Below are positions 15,226-22,018 of a stretch of DNA of 23,133 bases, one piece after another. Made by a program: the position numbers and the translations under genes. The DNA is taken from contig JABDOO010000127.1 of the NCBI GenBank assembly GCA_013043295.1, positions 1 through 23,133 on the forward strand, written 5' to 3'. Position 1 is the first letter of the stretch, and every line of letters begins with the position of its first letter. Below the pieces are notes generated by a model that saw nothing but the letters and a program-made list of their open reading frames with translations, ran no database searches and was not told the DNA's origin. Origin of the DNA: Candidatus Nitrosopumilus sp. (lineage in GTDB: Archaea > Thermoproteota > Nitrososphaeria > Nitrososphaerales > Nitrosopumilaceae).

Positions 15226-15594
15226 ATGTCAAAATTAGATGAAATAAAACCATCCAAATGTATCTCACTTGAAACATATAAAAAAGATAATCAACCAATC
15301 AAGACTCCAGTTTGGTTTATAATTAAAAATAATTTGGTGTATGTGGTTACACGTAGCAAAACTGGCAAAGTAAAACGTCTTGAAAATAACTTGCAAGTAA
15401 AAATTGCACCATGTACTTTCAAAGGAAAAATAACTGGTAATTGGATTTCAGGTACTGCTAAAATTTTAGATGAAAAAGAAACCAAAGAAATTGTAAAGTT
15501 AAGGGACAAAAAGTATGGTTTCATGGCAAAAGTTGCAAAGTTTTTCAGTAAAAACAAGGGGGAACTTTATGCATTCTCAATTAACATAAATTAA
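15226..15594 (+). CDS. PPOX-class flavin/F420-dependent oxidoreductase-like protein
   Basis: This 122-aa protein has the split-barrel flavin-binding fold: KPSKCISLETYKKDNQPIKT, VWFIIKNNLVYVVT, GKVKRLENNLQVKIAPC and GNWISGTAKIL, matching the short PPOX-class proteins (Rv2061-like) that use F420 or another flavin to reduce unknown substrates. The K-x-x-R-L-x-x-N-x-x-V stretch is the conserved cofactor-binding strand-helix. It may share a transcript with the preceding surface-protein gene (23 bp gap), though a functional link is not evident. Its TAA overlaps the stop of the convergent membrane-protein gene in a shared TTAA. Confidence 0.82.
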   Translation: MSKLDEIKPSKCISLETYKKDNQPIKTPVWFIIKNNLVYVVTRSKTGKVKRLENNLQVKIAPCTFKGKITGNWISGTAKILDEKETKEIVKLRDKKYGFMAKVAKFFSKNKGELYAFSININ

Positions 15595-16070
15595 ACAATC
15601 TTAGATAATTTCATTTCTTTTCTTAATTTGATTGCAGTCAATCCTGCAAATCCAAAAATTATTACTAATCCAAGATATGCCAATATCTGACTATATTCTA
15701 TTAGAACTGCCGAAACCCCAGTTCCTACAATACCTGGAAGTAAAGATAATACGTATAGCCACCACCCACAACAACCAAGAGGAACTAGAGAGAAAAATGA
15801 AAAAAACGATGTAGCAGCTGTACTTCCAGTATTTCCACCAAATGCTTTTTTCTTGACATCTAGTTTACAACCTAACAATTTACTTTTCTCAGTGAGAAAC
15901 ACTTGCAATCCAATTCCAATCCCCATTCCAATAATTACTATAGTGTTTAATTGAAATGCTGCACTGATTGCTGCAAGAGGTTCTAAAGCAGGAGTGGTGA
16001 GAACCACTACAGAGAGATACACTACAACCGTAATTATTCCAGCAAGAGTTGATTTCTGAATTGGATTCAT
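15591..16070 (-). CDS. Small four-helix membrane protein with a Cys-Cys pair
   Basis: The 159-aa product from ATG at 16070 (MNPIQKSTLAGIITVVVYLS) has four predicted membrane helices, about 8-28, 34-58, 88-112 and 118-146. It has C68 after the second helix and an adjacent C100-C101 pair (VPLGCCGWW) in the third. The paired cysteines could bind copper or another soft metal, or carry a redox-active disulfide; this is inference, and I do not recognise a family. A longer frame from ATG at 16115 exists, but the ATG at 16070 overlaps the TAA of the upstream DUF3179 gene (TAATG), the same coupling seen at carA-carB, so I prefer it. Confidence 0.72.
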   Translation of the reverse strand: MNPIQKSTLAGIITVVVYLSVVVLTTPALEPLAAISAAFQLNTIVIIGMGIGIGLQVFLTEKSKLLGCKLDVKKKAFGGNTGSTAATSFFSFFSLVPLGCCGWWLYVLSLLPGIVGTGVSAVLIEYSQILAYLGLVIIFGFAGLTAIKLRKEMKLSKIV

Positions 16071-17179
16071 TAGGAAACACCATAAACTAGGGTTTGGGGA
16101 TGAAAAGCAACCCATTCAAACCAAAATCCAGGCTCAATTGGTAGTCGCTCTAGTTGTTTTCCCTGATATGGTCCAGATATTGACAATCCATCATAATTCC
16201 ATTCAGAATTAGTTTGCGAATCAAAAATTTTGCCATTCTTAAAAATAAAGTTTAGTTCATCACCATCAACGATTCTTACAAATGCTCTAGAGTTTTCAGA
16301 AAATAATGAAGTTAACATAACAGGAGTATTACCTATTGAATCATTAATTAGTACTTCAGATTCAATATCATTTTGTTTGTAAGCTTTGTAAACATCATCT
16401 TGATTAAATCCAATAATAATTTCTTTTGGATGTAATCTGTCATCACTATGCTCTACTGGAAACATAATTCTTGGTTCTGTGTAATAATTTCCATAAGGAT
16501 CAGTTGCATACGAACGAATGTAACCAGTATCAGTTGTTAGTACCACAGTATTAGGATGAAGTTTTTTCCAATCACCCCAAGTAATCACATCAAAGGGAAT
16601 TAAATTTAATTGATAGCCACTAAGTTCTCCCTTTACTGCCAAACCAAGGGCCTGACTCCAATATGATTCTGTTAATCTATCGTACATTAACAAATTACTG
16701 TTGTAGAGTTTTCCGGATGTTCCAAACTCTACTTCTTGGCCATCAATTATTCTCTCAAAAACCTGATTGGTATAACAAAGTGGGCAATATGTTACAGAGA
16801 CAGGAGTGCCACCAACTCTATCATTTACAATTTCATGCCACACCAAAATGAAAATAGGATAAGCTTTTGCTTCACCGTCAATCTCCAAACCAATCACAGT
16901 ATCAGAATCAGACATGAAATCAGATTCCTCTACATCAGCAAATACAGGATTGTCAATTGAAGGAATTCCATCCTTGGGGGGACCTCCTCCCTTAATTTTT
17001 TCAAGAGGAATTAGATGTTTTACTCCATCAGTTTCCATAATTTCAAGTTTTGAGGGCATAGCAGGTTCTCCAGAATTTACAAAAGTTTCTTGAGGAGTAG
17101 ATTCACCTACATACATTACTGCAAATACACTAACTACAATTCCTACAATTGCACATCCAATAAGCATTTTAAAATTCAA
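16070..17179 (-). CDS. DUF3179 domain-containing membrane-anchored protein
   Basis: An N-terminal helix (MLIGCAIVGIVVSVFAVMYV) anchors or exports the protein, whose body of about 330 residues lies outside. The DUF3179 signature is clear: GLEIDGEAKAYP, WHEIVND (H115), TYCPLCYT (C132, C135), FGTSGKLYNSNLLMYDR and TESYWSQ. The CPLC pair may bind metal or act in redox chemistry; the family has no settled biochemical role. The TTG at 17179 has a TATA-like tttaatat at the correct distance (17203-17210); an ATG four codons later (17167) is also possible. It is coupled to the Cys-Cys membrane-protein gene and divergent from doxX. Confidence 0.85.
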   Translation of the reverse strand: MNFKMLIGCAIVGIVVSVFAVMYVGESTPQETFVNSGEPAMPSKLEIMETDGVKHLIPLEKIKGGGPPKDGIPSIDNPVFADVEESDFMSDSDTVIGLEIDGEAKAYPIFILVWHEIVNDRVGGTPVSVTYCPLCYTNQVFERIIDGQEVEFGTSGKLYNSNLLMYDRLTESYWSQALGLAVKGELSGYQLNLIPFDVITWGDWKKLHPNTVVLTTDTGYIRSYATDPYGNYYTEPRIMFPVEHSDDRLHPKEIIIGFNQDDVYKAYKQNDIESEVLINDSIGNTPVMLTSLFSENSRAFVRIVDGDELNFIFKNGKIFDSQTNSEWNYDGLSISGPYQGKQLERLPIEPGFWFEWVAFHPQTLVYGVS

Positions 17180-17240
17180 TTTTGAGTAATTTTGACTTGC
17201 AAAATATTAAACAATTATTCCAATTCGATTTGGGTAAATC

Positions 17241-17248
17241 CTTTTAAT
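17241..17248 (+). promoter_or_regulatory. TATA-like box of the DoxX-family gene
   Basis: cttttaat is centred about 26 bp before the ATG at 17270, supporting that start over a TTG at 17192. Confidence 0.5.
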
Positions 17249-17269
17249 GAATTTCAAAAGCGTGTATCC

Positions 17270-17692
17270 ATGAATACCCAAGCAAACCTAAAAGAGAATC
17301 TGCTACACGACATGACTCATTGGGGGATCAGCGCATCTATTGGTGCAATCTTTATCGTTCACAGTTTAAAGAAATTTGATCCTAGTTGGCAAGAATGGCT
17401 AGTAAGTATCGGGATTCCTCCAGAAATGCAATTACCAATCGCATTAGCAGAATTCATCGGAGGAGTTTTGTTAGTTGTAGGAGTCATGACTAGAATTACA
17501 GGCGCAGTATTTTCAGTAATTTTACTTGGAGCAATTTTTCATATCAGATGGGAAAACGGATTTTTTGTATCGAAAGGAGGATGGGAATGGGATCTCGTAA
17601 TGTTAGCTGCAGTTCTAGCAATCATAGTTGCAGGCCCAGGAAGAATTTCAATTTCACATCTAGTGAAAAAAATTCCTAGATTCTTGCAGTGA
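17270..17692 (+). CDS. DoxX family membrane protein
   Basis: The 140-aa product from ATG at 17270 (MNTQANLKENLLHDMTHWGI) has four membrane helices with DoxX features: the first-helix region FIVHSLKKF, then ELIGG-like AEFIGGVLLVVGVMTRITG and AIFHIRWENGFF, and a last helix with ALAIIVAGPGRIS. DoxX relatives are quinone-interacting or respiratory-chain-linked proteins, often of uncertain substrate. The frame extends upstream to a TTG at 17192, but the TATA-like box at 17241-17248 points to the ATG at 17270. The stop TGA directly abuts the stop of the convergent DHH-family gene. Confidence 0.85.
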   Translation: MNTQANLKENLLHDMTHWGISASIGAIFIVHSLKKFDPSWQEWLVSIGIPPEMQLPIALAEFIGGVLLVVGVMTRITGAVFSVILLGAIFHIRWENGFFVSKGGWEWDLVMLAAVLAIIVAGPGRISISHLVKKIPRFLQ

Positions 17693-18838
17693 TTATTTTA
17701 TTTTTTTATTTAATTCTGTAATGAATTTTTTAATTTTAGGTTTTGGAACTACTGCACCACAGGCTTTATCATGTCCACCTCCAGAACCTCCAAGACTTGT
17801 TGCTAAAAGATTTACAATTTTTCCCAAGTGAACTTTACAATTTTTTGAGCCCCTTACAGATACGGCATAAATGCCATGATCTACTCTCTCTTTGTATGCA
17901 ACACCAACGTCTTTTCCAGATAAACCCATTACAAAATTAACAGCTCCACTTGCACCAGCATCTAAAATTTCCATATAGCCAAGATTTTTCATAGTTTTCA
18001 TTCCTTTTTTGACTTTTGCAATCATTTGAGATAATTTCTCCACTTGAATTTGTGCAAATTCAAAAGTGTTTGGAATATCATGAGGAAATTTAGATTCAGC
18101 CAATTCCTCAACCAAATATTGTAAATAATCAGGTTCTTTTTGGTGTCCTACAATATTGTAAGTCATTACTGTAGCACTAATCAAAGCAAATTGTCGGTCA
18201 TAGATTTGAAGTAGCTTTGAACCAATAGGTCTGTCTTCCATATAGTCAGTAATAGCAGCACATGTAGCAACAAATGAAGCATGATCATTTAGTTTTGATT
18301 TGTATGTATCGTAAACTTGTACAGTAGTACATTCATTAATGTCATGAATTACTTTGACTTTAATTTTTTCTAATGCTTTGACAACATTAGGATCAATGTC
18401 ATGATGATCAATATACGTAACTGAAACTTTATTTTTTCTTAAAGTTTTCATAATATCAATAAATTCATCTTGTGTTTTTTTACTTAATCCTAAATCACAA
18501 ATAAATAAAGATTTTAGTTTCTCATCCAATACCACTTGGTTTAGTGCTTCCATCTGACCAGGATAATCAACTAGTATTGCATCACCTCCAAAAGCTTGTC
18601 GAATTAAGGCTGCAGAGCTAATCCCATCACAATCTTCTTTGTGAGAGATACAAATTACTTTAGTTCGTTTGGATTTTGTTGTTTTTTTAGCAGAAGTTTT
18701 CTTGGTAATTTTTTTAGGTACTTTTTTAGCAGAAGTTTTCTTGGTAATTTTTTTAGGAGTAACTTTCTTTATTGTTTTTTTAGAGAGGATTTTCTTGGTA
18801 ATTTTTTTAGGAGTTATTTTTGGTTTTAGGGTAGCCAA
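17693..18838 (-). CDS. DHH-family phosphoesterase with Lys-rich N-terminal tail
   Basis: DHH/DHHA1 enzymes hydrolyse phosphodiester bonds in short RNA, DNA or cyclic dinucleotides. Motifs are ISHKEDCDGISS (H66, D69, D71), LFICDLG, the signature IDHHD (D144-H146), AITDYMED and the C-terminal GGSGGGHDKACGA of DHHA1. The start is TTG at 18838 (MATLKPKITPKKITKK): a TATA-like catttaaat lies 27-30 bp upstream, whereas the GTG at 18856 would lie before the predicted transcript start. Residues 1-60 form a tail with 25 lysines and repeats of KKITKK/SAKK, resembling histone H1 or bacterial HU-like tails; it probably binds nucleic acid. The substrate cannot be determined; archaeal RecJ-like or oligoribonuclease activity are options. 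Confidence 0.85.
   Translation of the reverse strand: MATLKPKITPKKITKKILSKKTIKKVTPKKITKKTSAKKVPKKITKKTSAKKTTKSKRTKVICISHKEDCDGISSAALIRQAFGGDAILVDYPGQMEALNQVVLDEKLKSLFICDLGLSKKTQDEFIDIMKTLRKNKVSVTYIDHHDIDPNVVKALEKIKVKVIHDINECTTVQVYDTYKSKLNDHASFVATCAAITDYMEDRPIGSKLLQIYDRQFALISATVMTYNIVGHQKEPDYLQYLVEELAESKFPHDIPNTFEFAQIQVEKLSQMIAKVKKGMKTMKNLGYMEILDAGASGAVNFVMGLSGKDVGVAYKERVDHGIYAVSVRGSKNCKVHLGKIVNLLATSLGGSGGGHDKACGAVVPKPKIKKFITELNKKIK
18689..18814. repeat. Imperfect coding repeats of the Lys-rich tail
   Basis: The block around ttttcttggtaattttttta occurs three times, starting near 18697, 18736 and 18790, at spacings of 39 and 54 bp, both multiples of three. The first two copies share about 35 identical bases. 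It encodes the repeated KKITKK units of the DHH protein's tail. Confidence 0.75.
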
Positions 18839-18863
18839 TACAGCAATAAAAAACACAATCCCT

Positions 18864-18872
18864 CATTTAAAT
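18864..18872 (-). promoter_or_regulatory. TATA-like box of the DHH phosphoesterase gene
   Basis: The strand-symmetric core atttaaat is centred about 28-30 bp upstream of the TTG at 18838. It fixes the start choice. Confidence 0.5.
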
Positions 18873-18888
18873 GAAGAAATCAAAATCA

Positions 18889-19077
18889 TTATTTTCTAAA
18901 TGATTTTTTGATACTCTGATTTACTAAAGAACTAGAATCAAGATATACATCATAAAACGACAATCCCTCTAACTGTGTTTGATGATCAATTTCTTGGATT
19001 TTTTTTAATTCATCTGATGATGAATTTAGAACCAAATCATCTAATTTTTTCAAATGTTCACGCTCTTTAGGAGTCAT
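18889..19077 (-). CDS. Small G-x-x-F-Y-D motif protein, 62 aa
   Basis: ATG at 19077 opens MTPKEREHLKKLDDLVLNSS, a charged helical protein, followed by IDHQTQLEGLSFYDVYLDSS and a basic end (SIKKSFRK). The segment D-H-Q-x-Q-x-x-G-L-S-F-Y-D matches D-D-Q-A-Q-x-x-G-I-T-F-Y-D in the small protein encoded on the other side of citrate synthase (20362-20568), so the two look related. There is no cysteine or membrane segment. Function unknown. The gap to the downstream DHH gene is 50 bp and contains that gene's own promoter. Confidence 0.68.
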   Translation of the reverse strand: MTPKEREHLKKLDDLVLNSSSDELKKIQEIDHQTQLEGLSFYDVYLDSSSLVNQSIKKSFRK

Positions 19078-19163
19078 TTAATTTTTGATTAAAAATTCTC
19101 ATTTATGACCGAAAGTTGCCTTATTAGACTAATTACTAAACTTCATAGACATAATTTTGGAGA

Positions 19164-19172
19164 AAATATAAT
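19164..19172 (+). promoter_or_regulatory. TATA-like box of the citrate synthase gene
   Basis: aaatataat, centred 28 bp upstream of the ATG at 19196, a good archaeal TATA match. Confidence 0.55.
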
Positions 19173-19195
19173 AGAAGAATTCTCATAGGCTCAGC

Positions 19196-20359
19196 ATGGA
19201 GACCAAAAATATTGGGTTGCGGGGAATTGAAGTAGCAGACACTAAAATTTCTAACATTGATGGGGAAAGAGGCAAGTTAATTTACAGAGGATATGATATT
19301 TTAGAACTTACCAAGAATTCTACATTTGAAGAAACAGCATATTTGTTAATTTATGATAAACTTCCAAATAGACATCAATTAGATGAATTTAATGCAAAAT
19401 TGATAGATGCAAGATTCATTCCAAAGCAAATGCAAAAAAACATGGGTAATTGGAGAAAAGATGCAGATCCAATGGATATGCTTCAAGCATTTGTAGCTGC
19501 ACTTGCAGGATACTATGATGAAGAATTTGCAAATAAAGAAGCAAGTTATGAGAAGGCGATTAATCTAATTGCCAAAGTTCCAACAATTGTTGCTAGTTGG
19601 AATAGAATAAGAAATGGTTTGGAAATTGTAGATCCTGACCCAACTCTAGGCCATGCAGCAAATTTTCTATACATGATGTCAGGGGAAAAACCAGATCCTG
19701 AAGTAGAAAAAATCTTTGATGTCTGTTTGATTTTACATGCAGATCATACATTTAATGCATCTACATTTACAGCCAGACAGGTTGCATCTACTAGAGCACA
19801 CATGTATTCAGCATGTAGTGCTGCAATTGGTGCCCTAAGCGGAGAGCTACATGGAGGTGCCAACACAGAAGTTATGAAAATGCTACTAGAAATTGGAGAC
19901 ATTGGAAAAGTAGAGAGGTGGGTCACAGAAGGAATTTCAAAAGGAGAAAGGATAATGGGAATGGGTCATGCAGTCTATAAAACATATGATCCAAGAGCAC
20001 AAGTTTTAAAAGAACTCTCAAGAGAACTTGCAGAAAAAACTAAGGACCCATGGTTTGACATTACAGAAAAAATAGAAACTACTACTATTTCAGAAATGAA
20101 GAAACAAAAAAATAGAGACATCTATCCAAATGTAGATTTGTATAGCGCATCATTATACTATATGCTAAAAATCCCAATGGATCTTAACACTCCAATTTTT
20201 GCAATATCACGTGTAGTGGGATGGGCAGCTCACATCATTGAAGAGAAATTTGCAGAAGCAGCACCAAAGCCTGCTTTGTATAGACCAAAGGCAACCTATG
20301 TTGGAAAATATTGTGGACCTGAAGGTTGTGAATACAAAACACTAGACTTGAGACAATAA
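19196..20359 (+). CDS. gltA: Citrate synthase
   Basis: This enzyme condenses acetyl-CoA and oxaloacetate to citrate, entering the TCA cycle in the cytoplasm. The 387-aa length matches the short archaeal/Gram-positive (type I, dimeric) form. Catalytic residues are visible: HADHTFNAS (H184), GELHGGAN (H219), MGMGHAVYKTYDPRA (H258, R267) and NVDLYSA (D314); FAISRVVGWAAHIIE (R339) binds substrate. The N-terminal GLRGIEVADTKIS with YRGYDI is typical. The C-terminus carries CGPEGC, two cysteines spaced in a way that could form a disulfide or bind metal. The gene stands alone under a strong TATA-like box and is flanked by the two related F-Y-D small proteins on the opposite strand. A 2-methylcitrate synthase role cannot be excluded. 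Confidence 0.95.
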   Translation: METKNIGLRGIEVADTKISNIDGERGKLIYRGYDILELTKNSTFEETAYLLIYDKLPNRHQLDEFNAKLIDARFIPKQMQKNMGNWRKDADPMDMLQAFVAALAGYYDEEFANKEASYEKAINLIAKVPTIVASWNRIRNGLEIVDPDPTLGHAANFLYMMSGEKPDPEVEKIFDVCLILHADHTFNASTFTARQVASTRAHMYSACSAAIGALSGELHGGANTEVMKMLLEIGDIGKVERWVTEGISKGERIMGMGHAVYKTYDPRAQVLKELSRELAEKTKDPWFDITEKIETTTISEMKKQKNRDIYPNVDLYSASLYYMLKIPMDLNTPIFAISRVVGWAAHIIEEKFAEAAPKPALYRPKATYVGKYCGPEGCEYKTLDLRQ

Positions 20360-20361
20360 AA

Positions 20362-20568
20362 TTAATTTCTTGTACTTAACCAATCTTTAGCTTTAGAGTT
20401 TACATCGTGTTTGTATAGCACTTCAAAAACCATATCATAAAATGTGATACCTTTTTTCTGAGCCTGATCATCAAGCCATTTGATTCCATCTGCTAATTCT
20501 GGATCATATTCTGAGAATTCTACTAATTCATCTACCATTTTTGAGAAGAATGCGTGGGATTCTAGCAT
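20362..20568 (-). CDS. Small G-x-x-F-Y-D motif protein, 68 aa
   Basis: From ATG at 20568 the protein reads MLESHAFFSKMVDELVEFSE, then DPELADGIKWLDDQAQKKGI, TFYDMVFEVLYKHD and a basic-aromatic end (AKDWLSTRN). The DDQAQKKGITFYD segment corresponds to DHQTQLEGLSFYD in the protein at 18889-19077. A TATA-like acttatga lies 27 bp upstream, so I reject the longer TTG frame (20622). The stop is 2 bp from the end of citrate synthase, convergent. The function is unknown; the acidic helical character suggests a small interaction protein. Confidence 0.7.
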   Translation of the reverse strand: MLESHAFFSKMVDELVEFSEYDPELADGIKWLDDQAQKKGITFYDMVFEVLYKHDVNSKAKDWLSTRN

Positions 20569-20590
20569 ATGTACACCTTTCAATCTATGA

Positions 20591-20598
20591 TCATAAGT
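20591..20598 (-). promoter_or_regulatory. TATA-like box of the 68-aa protein gene
   Basis: Minus strand acttatga, centred 27 bp upstream of the ATG at 20568. Confidence 0.4.
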
Positions 20599-20607
20599 GG
20601 GGTATTC

Positions 20608-20618
20608 AAAATATATAG
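20608..20618 (+). promoter_or_regulatory. TATA-like box of the 136-aa protein gene
   Basis: aaaatatatag lies about 27-35 bp upstream of the TTG at 20645. It nearly touches the opposite-strand box at 20591-20598, so the divergent promoters are packed into about 30 bp. Confidence 0.45.
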
Positions 20619-20644
20619 ACAAAAGACCCCTTTTTGGTTGACAA

Positions 20645-21055
20645 TTGCACCATGTTTTTTATTTAGATGGGAATTCCAAAAAAATTTCATGGATTATTAA
20701 AACAGAGGATGTAATTTCTGAACAGAGCAGAGAACATGTAGAAATTTACAAAGATAAAATATCTATTTTACAATCAAAATACATTTCACTTCACATTGGA
20801 CTATTTTGGGGAATTGGAATTTTTAAAATAAAAAACGAAGACGAAATAAAAATTAAACTTGATGAAAAAATCATGTTTGATCAATTAACATCGAGTTTAA
20901 AAATAGACGATGAATTCATCAAAAATAGAATAAAATTTATCTCACAATTAATTACACAACGAAAATTAAAAGTGGATTATGAATTAATTTTACAGACAAA
21001 CAATCCTGCAAAAAAAATACTAGATGCAAAAGAGCTTAAGACCAAAAACGATTAG
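20645..21055 (+). CDS. Hypothetical protein, 136 aa
   Basis: No family is recognised. The start is TTG at 20645 (then HHVFYLDGNSKKISWIIKTE); an in-frame stop two codons upstream leaves no earlier start, and the TATA-like box has suitable spacing. The protein is Lys/Ile-rich with strand-like segments (YISLHIGLFWGIGIFKIKNE) and a helical, charged second half (FIKNRIKFISQLITQRKLKV). It is not obviously a membrane protein. It diverges from the 68-aa F-Y-D protein gene. Confidence 0.65.
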   Translation: MHHVFYLDGNSKKISWIIKTEDVISEQSREHVEIYKDKISILQSKYISLHIGLFWGIGIFKIKNEDEIKIKLDEKIMFDQLTSSLKIDDEFIKNRIKFISQLITQRKLKVDYELILQTNNPAKKILDAKELKTKND

Positions 21056-21346
21056 TTACTTGGTGAGAGCTCATTTGCAATTGTAATTATACTAGAAATA
21101 CAAGTCATAAAAGAAAGATTTGTTCAATTTCATTGACTTTGGTTAATGTTTGATTAGAGTGATCATATGAAATTTTCAAAAGTAGGTCAATAATTCTGTA
21201 AATATTTCAAAAATATCAAAAATGTGTAGTTTAAGGGCATATCAGATTATTTGAGATCAAAAATTCTAATTTCACAAGTAAAAGGTAGAAAAAGAGATTT
21301 TGAAACGATTAGATTTATTTACCATATCTAAGGTCATGGATCAATT
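21056..21346. other. Non-coding stretch upstream of the copper-protein gene
   Basis: About 290 bp of AT-rich DNA in which no reading frame beyond about 20 codons from an ATG was found on either strand, and no tRNA-like fold was seen. It includes a small inverted repeat (atattt-caa-aaatat) near 21200. The length is long for this compact region and may hold regulatory sites or a long untranslated transcript end. Confidence 0.5.
21314..21321 (+). promoter_or_regulatory. TATA-like box of the copper-protein gene
   Basis: tttattta is centred about 29 bp upstream of the ATG at 21347. Confidence 0.4.
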
Positions 21347-21976
21347 ATGGCAGGTATAGACAAAGCAGCAATAGTATTCTCAATTGCAATAGCACTAATT
21401 GGTGTAGGAATTGCAGTTGCAGGAGAAGCTGCATACAATGCTCCAACAATTACTGCTCCAGCAGAGTCAACTCCAAAAGTTTCAACAGAAACTTCAGAGC
21501 CAAAAGCTCAAGCTGATCCATTTGCAAGTATTGCAGAAAAAGTAAAAGATGCACCTAAAGTAGCAATGGATGAAGTTAAAGAAGAAGTTGAAGAAATAAG
21601 TGAAGAAGCTATGGACATAGTTGATGACGTAGGTTCAGTAATTATTGAAGAAGTTGAAGAAATAACTTCAGGTCCTGTAACACACACAGTTGACATACCA
21701 GTAGGAACAGCCGTTCCAGGTTGTGAAGAGACTAATGCATGTTATGAACCAGCAGACATTACAATTAATGCTGGAGACACAGTAAATTGGATTAACATCG
21801 ACACAGCAGCACACACAGTAACTGGTGGAAGTCCAGCTGATGGCCCATCCGGCGTATTTGATAGTAGTTTAGTCATGGCAGATGCAGAATATGCATTTAC
21901 CTTTAATGATGCAGGTAACTACGATTACTTCTGTATGGTTCATCCATGGATGGTCGGCACTGTTACAGTGAACTAG
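21347..21976 (+). CDS. Membrane-anchored plastocyanin/halocyanin-like blue copper protein
   Basis: Small type 1 copper proteins carry electrons outside the membrane and are thought to replace cytochrome c in ammonia-oxidizing archaea. The 209-aa protein has an N-terminal hydrophobic anchor (AAIVFSIAIALIGVGIAVAG, 7-26), a linker rich in Ala/Pro/Glu/Val (30-110) and a cupredoxin domain of about 100 residues. Copper ligands are H156 (AAHTVTGG), C196, H199 and M202 in YFCMVHPWMVGTV. A second pair of cysteines (C126, C132) could form a disulfide. The ATG at 21347 is preceded by a TATA-like box. An out-of-frame ATG lies 11 bp earlier. A T-rich stretch after the stop probably ends transcription. Confidence 0.92.
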   Translation: MAGIDKAAIVFSIAIALIGVGIAVAGEAAYNAPTITAPAESTPKVSTETSEPKAQADPFASIAEKVKDAPKVAMDEVKEEVEEISEEAMDIVDDVGSVIIEEVEEITSGPVTHTVDIPVGTAVPGCEETNACYEPADITINAGDTVNWINIDTAAHTVTGGSPADGPSGVFDSSLVMADAEYAFTFNDAGNYDYFCMVHPWMVGTVTVN

Positions 21977-21982
21977 GTAAAA

Positions 21983-22018
21983 CTTTTTCCTTTTTTATTA
22001 TTTTATTTTATTTTTTCT
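21983..22018 (+). terminator. T-rich tract after the copper-protein gene
   Basis: Runs of T (cttttt, cctttttt, then attttattttatttttt) start 7 bp after the TAG at 21976 and resemble archaeal intrinsic terminators. They extend into the end of uvrC on the other strand, where they encode Lys/Asn/Ile codons. Confidence 0.5.

Noticed and set aside
18641..18899. Plus-strand hydrophobic ORFs rich in Phe/Leu/Val
   Set aside because: They are the antisense reading of the Lys-rich tail of the DHH gene; their repeats mirror the poly-Lys codons.
21056..21346. Possible ncRNA or tRNA in the long gap before the copper-protein gene
   Set aside because: No cloverleaf or GC-rich structured segment was visible; thaumarchaeal tRNAs would stand out as GC-rich in this AT-rich context.
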